Of a stretch of 64,000 bases of DNA, positions 59,187 to 64,000 are shown piece after piece. Source of the DNA: Streptomyces venezuelae (GTDB taxonomy: Bacteria > Actinomycetota > Actinomycetes > Streptomycetales > Streptomycetaceae); contig NZ_CP029191.1 in assembly GCF_008642335.1 (NCBI RefSeq), positions 5,704,001 to 5,768,000 of the forward strand, read 5' to 3'. A program made the position numbers and the translations under genes. The notes below the pieces were generated by a model. That model was not told where the DNA came from and did no database searches. It saw only the letters and a list, made by a program, of their open reading frames with translations. Numbering within the stretch: position 1 is the first letter of the stretch; every line of letters begins with the position of its first letter.

Positions 59187-60791
59187 GTGAGCACTGCTGC
59201 AACCGGCAAACCGGTCGTACTCATCGCCGAAGAGCTGTCGCCCGCCACCGTCGACGCGCTGGGGCCGGACTTCGAGATCCGGCAGTGCAACGGCGCGGAC
59301 CGCGCCGAGCTGCTGCCCGCCATCGCCGACGTCGACGCGATCCTGGTCCGCTCCGCGACCAAGGTCGACGCGGAGGCCATCGCCGCCGCCAAGAAGCTGA
59401 AGGTCGTCGCCCGCGCGGGCGTCGGTCTGGACAACGTCGACGTGTCCGCCGCCACCAAGGCCGGCGTGATGGTCGTGAACGCACCGACCTCCAACATCGT
59501 CACCGCCGCCGAGCTCGCCTGCGGCCTGCTCCTCGCCACCGCGCGCAACATCCCGCAGGCCAACACCGCCCTGAAGAACGGCGAGTGGAAGCGCTCCAAG
59601 TACACGGGCGTCGAGCTGGCCGAGAAGACCCTCGGCGTCGTCGGCCTCGGCCGCATCGGCGCGCTCGTCGCGCAGCGCATGAGCGCCTTCGGCATGAAGG
59701 TCGTCGCGTACGACCCGTACGTGCAGCCCGCGCGCGCCGCCCAGATGGGCGTCAAGGTGCTCTCCCTCGACGAGCTGCTCGAGGTCTCCGACTTCATCAC
59801 CGTGCACCTCCCCAAGACGCCCGAGACCCTCGGTCTCATCGGCGACGAGGCGCTGCACAAGGTCAAGCCGTCCGTCCGCATCGTCAACGCCGCGCGCGGC
59901 GGGATCGTCGACGAGGAGGCGCTGCACTCCGCACTCAAGGAGGGCCGCGTCGCCGGCGCCGGCCTCGACGTGTACGCGAAGGAGCCCTGCACGGACTCCC
60001 CGCTCTTCCAGTTCGACCAGGTCGTCTGCACCCCGCACCTCGGCGCCTCCACGGACGAGGCGCAGGAGAAGGCGGGCATCGCCGTCGCCAAGTCGGTGCG
60101 CCTCGCCCTCGCCGGTGAGCTCGTGCCGGACGCGGTGAACGTGCAGGGCGGCGTCATCGCCGAGGACGTCCGTCCCGGCCTGCCGCTCGCCGAGAAGCTC
60201 GGCCGGATCTTCACCGCGCTCGCCCAGGAGGTCGCGGCCCGCCTCGACGTCGAGGTGTACGGCGAGATCACCCAGCACGACGTGAAGGTGCTCGAACTGT
60301 CCGCGCTGAAGGGCGTGTTCGAGGACGTCGTCGACGAGACGGTGTCGTACGTGAACGCGCCGCTGTTCGCGCAGGAGCGGGGTGTCGAGGTCCGGCTGAC
60401 CACGAGCTCCGAGTCGCCCGACCACCGCAACGTGGTCACCGTGCGCGGCACGCTCTCCGGCGGCGAGGAGATCGCCGTCTCCGGCACGCTCGCCGGACCG
60501 AAGCACCTGCAGAAGATCGTCTCCATCGGTGAGTACGACGTGGACCTGGCGCTCGCCGACCACATGGTCGTCCTCCGGTACGCCGACCGTCCGGGCGTCG
60601 TCGGCACGGTCGGCCGTGTCCTCGGCGAGGCGGGCATCAACATCGCGGGCATGCAGGTCGCTCGCGCTGACGTGGGCGGGGAGGCGCTGGCCGTTCTCAC
60701 CGTGGACGACAACGTGCCGCAGCCGGTGCTGAACGAGCTCTCCGCGGAGATCGGCGCGGAGTCCGCGCGCGCGGTCGACCTGACCGACTAG
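59187..60791 (+). CDS. serA: D-3-phosphoglycerate dehydrogenase
   Basis: First enzyme of serine synthesis, oxidising 3-phosphoglycerate with NAD. The 534-residue long (type 1) form has the substrate/NAD domains (RSATKVDAEAI, LGVVGLGRIGALVAQRM), catalytic Arg in NAARGGIVDEEAL, Glu in VYAKEPC and His in TPHLGAST, then the ASB intervening domain and a C-terminal ACT domain (HMVVLRYADRPGVVGTVGRVLGEAGINIAGMQV) that usually binds serine. GAGG 6 nt before the GTG at 59187. It supplies serine to the same pool drained by glyA and sdaA. Confidence 0.97.
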   Translation: MSTAATGKPVVLIAEELSPATVDALGPDFEIRQCNGADRAELLPAIADVDAILVRSATKVDAEAIAAAKKLKVVARAGVGLDNVDVSAATKAGVMVVNAPTSNIVTAAELACGLLLATARNIPQANTALKNGEWKRSKYTGVELAEKTLGVVGLGRIGALVAQRMSAFGMKVVAYDPYVQPARAAQMGVKVLSLDELLEVSDFITVHLPKTPETLGLIGDEALHKVKPSVRIVNAARGGIVDEEALHSALKEGRVAGAGLDVYAKEPCTDSPLFQFDQVVCTPHLGASTDEAQEKAGIAVAKSVRLALAGELVPDAVNVQGGVIAEDVRPGLPLAEKLGRIFTALAQEVAARLDVEVYGEITQHDVKVLELSALKGVFEDVVDETVSYVNAPLFAQERGVEVRLTTSSESPDHRNVVTVRGTLSGGEEIAVSGTLAGPKHLQKIVSIGEYDVDLALADHMVVLRYADRPGVVGTVGRVLGEAGINIAGMQVARADVGGEALAVLTVDDNVPQPVLNELSAEIGAESARAVDLTD

Positions 60792-60841
60792 TACTCCGCG
60801 GCTTCGGTTGCCGTAGATCACCGGCTTCGCCGGGTTCGTCC

Positions 60842-62362
60842 TCAAACGCCGGACGGGCTGGAAATTCCAGCCCGTCCGGCGTTCGTGCGTAGCGCCACCG
60901 CCGCCAGCCCCGCCGCCGCGAGCAGCAGTACCGCTCCTGTCGCCGCCGCCACGTGCATGCCGGTGGTGAAGGCCTCGCGGGCCGTGGCCAGGAGGGCGTC
61001 GCCCGTGTGGGTGGGGAGGTGGGGGGCCGTCGCCACCGCGCCCGTCAGGGTTTCGCGGGCCTCGGCCGGGGCCGTGTCCGGGATGTGGTTCCGGTAGACC
61101 GTGTTGCCGATGGAGCCGAGCAGGGCCATGCCCATCGCGCCGCCGAACTCCTGCCCCGTCTCCAGGAGCGAGGACGCCGTGCCGGCCTTCTCCGGCGGGG
61201 CCGCGCCGAGTGCCAGGTCGGTGAGTTGCGAGCCGACGATGACCGCGCCGCAGGCCAGCACGCCCACCCCGGCGAGCACGAGCCAGAGCGATGACGTGCC
61301 GGTCAGGGCGAGGAGGCCGTAGCCACCGGCGGAGACGGCGAAGCCGGTGGCGACGACGTGGGCGCGGTCCATGCCGCGCTGCACGAGCACCGTGGCGACC
61401 GGGGCGGCGAAGCCGATGAGGACCGAGGGCAGCAGCGCCCACAGCGCCGCCTCCATCGCGCTCTTGCCGAGCACGGACTGCAGGTACTGCGTGGTGAAGT
61501 ACGCCGAACCCATCATCGCGAGCGAGGAGATGAGGTTCAGGGAGACGGCGGCGCCGAAGGCGCGGCCCCGGCCGCGGAACAGGTCCGGCGAGATCATCGG
61601 CGACGCGGCGGTGCGCTGGCGGCGCACGAACAGGGCGGCGAAGACGAGGCCGACGGCGACGGACGCGACGTAGGGGAGTTCGACGCCCTCGGCGGGCATC
61701 TCCTTGAGGCCCCACACGAGCGGCAGCACGGCGGCCATCGACAGCGGCACGCTCAGCAGGTCGAAGCGGCCGGGGTGCGGGTCCTTCGACTCCGGGATCA
61801 GCAGCGGGGCGAGGGCCAGGAGCAGCACCATCGCGGGCAGGTTGACCAGGAAGACCGAGCCCCACCAGAAGTACTCGACGAGGGCACCGCTCAGCACCGA
61901 GCCGAGCGCGATGCCGGCCACCATGACGCCCTGCCACATGCCGATCGCCTTCGCGCGCTGACCGGCGTCGCGGAACAGGTCGCGCACGATCGCCAGCGTG
62001 GACGGCATCAGGGTCGCGCCGCCGATGCCGAGGACCGCGCGGGCCCCGATGAGGGTTTCGGCGCTGTTCGCGTATGCGGCGACGAGCGACGCGGCGCCGA
62101 AGGCGGTGGCGCCGAACAGGAGGAGCCTGCGGCGGCCGATGCGGTCGCCGACCGCGCCCATCGTCATGAGGAGGCCGGCGAGGACGAAGGCGTAGATGTC
62201 GAAGATCCACAGCTGTTGGGTGCCGCTGGGTTCCAGGTCGGCGCTGATCTCCGGGATCGCGAAGTAGAGGACGGAGACGTCCATCGAGACCAGGAGCAAC
62301 GGGAGCATCAGGACGGCGAAGGCGGTCCATTCCTTGCGGGTGGCGCGCGGGTTCGTCTGCAT
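60842..62362 (-). CDS. MFS drug-efflux transporter, DHA2 (14-helix) type
   Basis: A 506-residue exporter with 14 hydrophobic helices. Motif A is GAVGDRIGRRRLLLFG, motif C-like GIALGSVLSGALVEYFWW, and SMDVSVLYFAIPEISADL marks helix 1 of the EmrB/QacA branch. ATG 62362 gives the usual short N-terminus; longer in-frame starts run into the divergent regulator. The last 13 residues (NAGRAGISSPSGV) are read from a hairpin repeat, suggesting loss or replacement of the original end. Divergent from a TetR regulator, the likely repressor. Confidence 0.92.
   Translation of the reverse strand: MQTNPRATRKEWTAFAVLMLPLLLVSMDVSVLYFAIPEISADLEPSGTQQLWIFDIYAFVLAGLLMTMGAVGDRIGRRRLLLFGATAFGAASLVAAYANSAETLIGARAVLGIGGATLMPSTLAIVRDLFRDAGQRAKAIGMWQGVMVAGIALGSVLSGALVEYFWWGSVFLVNLPAMVLLLALAPLLIPESKDPHPGRFDLLSVPLSMAAVLPLVWGLKEMPAEGVELPYVASVAVGLVFAALFVRRQRTAASPMISPDLFRGRGRAFGAAVSLNLISSLAMMGSAYFTTQYLQSVLGKSAMEAALWALLPSVLIGFAAPVATVLVQRGMDRAHVVATGFAVSAGGYGLLALTGTSSLWLVLAGVGVLACGAVIVGSQLTDLALGAAPPEKAGTASSLLETGQEFGGAMGMALLGSIGNTVYRNHIPDTAPAEARETLTGAVATAPHLPTHTGDALLATAREAFTTGMHVAAATGAVLLLAAAGLAAVALRTNAGRAGISSPSGV
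60845..60883. terminator. Bidirectional hairpin of a common Streptomyces repeat, within the end of the MFS gene
   Basis: Arms of 17 bp (60845-60861 and 60867-60883) pair perfectly around AAATT. The sequence CGCCGGACGGGCTGG and its partner, with TCGTCCTCAAA before it, belong to a hairpin family I recognise from many Streptomyces intergenic regions. It lies between convergent serA and the MFS gene and also encodes the last 13 codons of the latter. Confidence 0.8.
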
Positions 62363-62447
62363 GGAAGAGGACTGTACGGGCGTCTTATACGTCTGTCTAG
62401 TACGAACGTTTAGGACGTGCGTATGGGGTCGGCGTAAAGTGCTTCGC
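62363..62447. promoter_or_regulatory. Divergent promoter/operator region of the MFS-TetR pair
   Basis: ACGTC (62389-62393) and GACGT (62414-62418) are inverted, as are ATACG (62387-62391) and CGTAT (62420-62424), around a T/A-richer core with AACGTT. TAAAGT (62435-62440) lies 7 nt before the tetR ATG. A repressor bound here could control both genes. Confidence 0.45.
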
Positions 62448-63032
62448 ATGGGACACCGCGAAGATCTGCTCGAAGGCGCGAAGCGCTGCCTGCTGGAGAA
62501 GGGGTTCGTGCGTACGACGGCCCGCGACATCGTGAAGGAGTCGGGGACGAACCTCGGGTCCATCGGCTACCACTACGGATCCAAGGACGCGCTGCTCGTG
62601 GAGGCGTACATCGCGCTCGTCGAGCCGATGGGGACCGACTTCGACGGGGCGCGGGCCGGGGCCGGTGCCGGGGAGAGCAGCCTGGAGCGCTTCCGTCGGG
62701 TGTGGGAGCACGTCATCCGCTCGGTGCCCGAGATGCGGCCCATCTGGATGATGACGCTGGAGGTCATCACGCAGCGCGAACGCCTCGCGGGCATCCGCGA
62801 GTTGCTGATCGGGGCGCAGAAGGAGGGGACGGCCGGGATGGCGGCGCTGTTCACCGGCATCGAGGAGAGCGAGCTCCCCGACGACGTCATCGAGAGCGAG
62901 GGCCGCTTCTACACCACGCTCCTCAACGGGCTGATGGTGCAGTGGCTCTTCGACCCGGAATCGGCGACGACCGCCGAGCAGCTCACCGAGGGGCTGCGGC
63001 GCGTCATGGACCGGGCGGCCGAAACGGGCTGA
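62448..63032 (+). CDS. TetR-family regulator divergent from the MFS exporter
   Basis: A 194-residue regulator. The helix-turn-helix is near 5-50 (LLEGAKRCLLEKGFVRTTARDIVKESGTNLGSIGYHYGSK, landmark residues), and the C-terminal part has WMMTLEVITQRERLAGIRELL and NGLMVQWLFDPESATT, like regulators of multidrug pumps. ATG 62448 is used; the longer in-frame start at 62334 overlaps the MFS gene and is rejected. No Shine-Dalgarno; probably leaderless. Likely senses a pump substrate. Confidence 0.92.
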   Translation: MGHREDLLEGAKRCLLEKGFVRTTARDIVKESGTNLGSIGYHYGSKDALLVEAYIALVEPMGTDFDGARAGAGAGESSLERFRRVWEHVIRSVPEMRPIWMMTLEVITQRERLAGIRELLIGAQKEGTAGMAALFTGIEESELPDDVIESEGRFYTTLLNGLMVQWLFDPESATTAEQLTEGLRRVMDRAAETG

Positions 63033-63048
63033 GGGCGGCCGGAAACGG

Positions 63049-63081
63049 CCGAGGCCGGCCCGCGGTGCGGACCGGCCTCGG
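63049..63081. terminator. Bidirectional terminator between tetR and the SH3-like gene
   Basis: CCGAGGCCGG (63049-63058) and CCGGCCTCGG (63072-63081) are perfect 10-bp arms with a 13-nt loop between two convergent genes. Confidence 0.7.
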
Positions 63082-63104
63082 AACAGTGGTGCCTGCAGTG
63101 GTGG

Positions 63105-63455
63105 TTACGACCACTTGATGCAGGCGGCGGGGACCCAGCCCCGCTTCTTGTTGAACTCGCTGCCGTACAGCCACTTGGTGCTGGTCTTGCCGCACAGCTT
63201 GTACTTCTGGCCCGTGTAGAAGTGGCCGTCGCTGCAGAGGTAGCCCTTCTTGCCCTTGTTCCACTGGCTGACGGCGGTGGCGTTCACCTTGGCGTGGGTG
63301 CGCACCTTGACCGCCTCCTTGGCGGGGACGTTGACGATGCCGCGGGAGCAGTCGGGCTTCGACGCGGCGACGGCGGTACCGCTCGTGGCGACGGTGCCGC
63401 CGACGAGGGCGAGGGCGGAGAAGGCGACCGCGGGGGCCAACAGCCTGAACTTCAT
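63105..63455 (-). CDS. Small secreted SH3-like protein
   Basis: A 116-residue exported protein. The Sec signal KFRLLAPAVAFSALALVGG ends near AVAA (about residue 34). The mature part has an SH3b-like pattern (VKVRTHAKVNATAVSQWNKGKKGYL, then GWVPAACIKWS at the C-terminus) and four cysteines that may form two disulfides (DCSRG, LCSDG, KLCGK, ACIKW). SH3b domains usually bind cell wall. GGAG lies 12 nt upstream of the ATG. No enzymatic domain is attached. Confidence 0.85.
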   Translation of the reverse strand: MKFRLLAPAVAFSALALVGGTVATSGTAVAASKPDCSRGIVNVPAKEAVKVRTHAKVNATAVSQWNKGKKGYLCSDGHFYTGQKYKLCGKTSTKWLYGSEFNKKRGWVPAACIKWS

Positions 63456-63550
63456 GAGATGTGGGTTCTCCGATGGGGAGGGGTGGATCTTCGGACGCGG
63501 AGAACCGTATCGCCCCACGATCATGTGCATGGCGGTCCGTTGCGTGGCTC

Positions 63551-64000
63551 TTACAGTCGTGACGACTTCAGGACCATGTGCAGCAGCAGACGGTCCTCGC
63601 CCTCGTCCAGATCGAGTCCCGTGAGCTGTTCGACACGGGACAGGCGGTAGTAGAGGGTCTGGCGGTGGATGCCCAGTTCGGCGGCGGCGCGGCCCGCCTG
63701 GCCCGCGCAGTCGAGGAACACCTCGGCGGTGCGGGCGAGTTCGCGGTGGGCGGGGCCGAGGAGCTCCGTGCCCACGGGGTCGTGGGCCGCCTCCGGGGGC
63801 AGCGCGGTAAGCAGGCGGTAGGGGCCCACGTCCGACCACTGCGCCACCGGCCCGAACCGCCGCTCCGCCAGCGCGGCGCGCGCCGCCCCCGACGCCTCCC
63901 ACCAGGCCGCGCCCAGATCCTCCAGGCCGTGCCGGGCCCCCGCGATGCCGGCCGCCGCGCCCGGCGCCGCGTCCAGGAGGCGCGACGCCGCCGTGTGCGC
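63551..64000 (-). CDS. PucR-type regulator, C-terminal part (cut by window edge)
   Basis: The minus-strand frame is open from the last base of the window to a stop at 63551 and gives the last 149 residues. The C-terminal helix-turn-helix of PucR/CdaR regulators is clear: [46 protein letters not shown] (landmark residues in order). The preceding [11 protein letters not shown] and [11 protein letters not shown] are also typical. An internal GTG at 63847 is not the true start because homology continues upstream. The N-terminal sensor lies outside the window. Confidence 0.88.
   Translation of the reverse strand, partial: AHTAASRLLDAAPGAAAGIAGARHGLEDLGAAWWEASGAARAALAERRFGPVAQWSDVGPYRLLTALPPEAAHDPVGTELLGPAHRELARTAEVFLDCAGQAGRAAAELGIHRQTLYYRLSRVEQLTGLDLDEGEDRLLLHMVLKSSRL

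Overview
The window is high-GC actinobacterial DNA, almost certainly a Streptomyces chromosome. The evidence is codon use with G or C in nearly every third position, many GTG starts, genes with no Shine-Dalgarno sequence whose -10-like hexamer sits 6-10 nt before the start, Tat and lipoprotein signals of Streptomyces type, and a gene order that matches, from memory, the conserved core of S. coelicolor around SCO5467-SCO5516. I saw no rRNA, tRNA, insertion sequence, prophage or CRISPR array. This looks like ancestral core genome rather than an acquired island.

Region 1 (1-8.6 kb) is a glycine/serine block. A leftward set gcvT-gcvH-glyA-sdaA follows a tandem glycine riboswitch. Together they can carry glycine to 5,10-methylene-THF, then to serine, then to pyruvate. 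gcvP is absent and must lie elsewhere. On the other strand are a LacI-type regulator, a P-loop protein and two SseB-type (serine sensitivity) genes. Region 2 (8.8-15.2 kb) is an oligopeptide/dipeptide ABC importer in the order permease C - binding lipoprotein - permease B - ATPase D - ATPase F, with a strong hairpin after the lipoprotein gene. Region 3 (15.3-20.6 kb) holds a secreted M1 peptidase, a TRIC-type channel, a thioesterase-like protein, an alpha/beta hydrolase with an Asp nucleophile, a TetR regulator with twin operators, and two small membrane proteins. Region 4 (20.6-28.5 kb) has a cysteine desulfurase and mnmA (tRNA 2-thiouridine synthesis) around a Tat-exported amidase, then an oxidoreductase/AraC pair, DUF427, LOG and SDR proteins and a short MetE-like protein.

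Region 5 (28.5-37.3 kb) has ligA, a membrane GGDEF-EAL protein (RmdB-like), an intergenic array of small palindromes, and gatC-gatA-(79-aa membrane protein)-gatB. Region 6 (37.3-51.8 kb) has a tandem SUKH protein, a Tat-exported phospholipase C, an MMPL transporter, a GNAT, several small proteins, a large LuxR/AAA regulator, a PQQ-type sugar dehydrogenase lipoprotein, an aldo/keto reductase and a 2-hydroxyacid dehydrogenase. Region 7 (51.9-60.8 kb) has a second membrane GGDEF-EAL protein (CdgC-like, EAL degenerate) and the branched-chain amino acid genes ilvB-ilvN-ilvC behind a leader-peptide attenuator, then serA. Region 8 (60.8-64 kb) has an MFS exporter with a divergent TetR regulator, a small secreted SH3-like protein and the end of a PucR-type regulator cut by the window edge.

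Functional themes are one-carbon/serine/glycine flux (gcvTH, glyA, sdaA, serA, sseB-like genes), amino-acid and peptide supply (ilv, opp, M1 peptidase), tRNA quality (gatCAB, mnmA) and c-di-GMP signalling (two composite GGDEF-EAL proteins). Gene symbols rest on recognised protein motifs and remembered synteny; no database search was possible.
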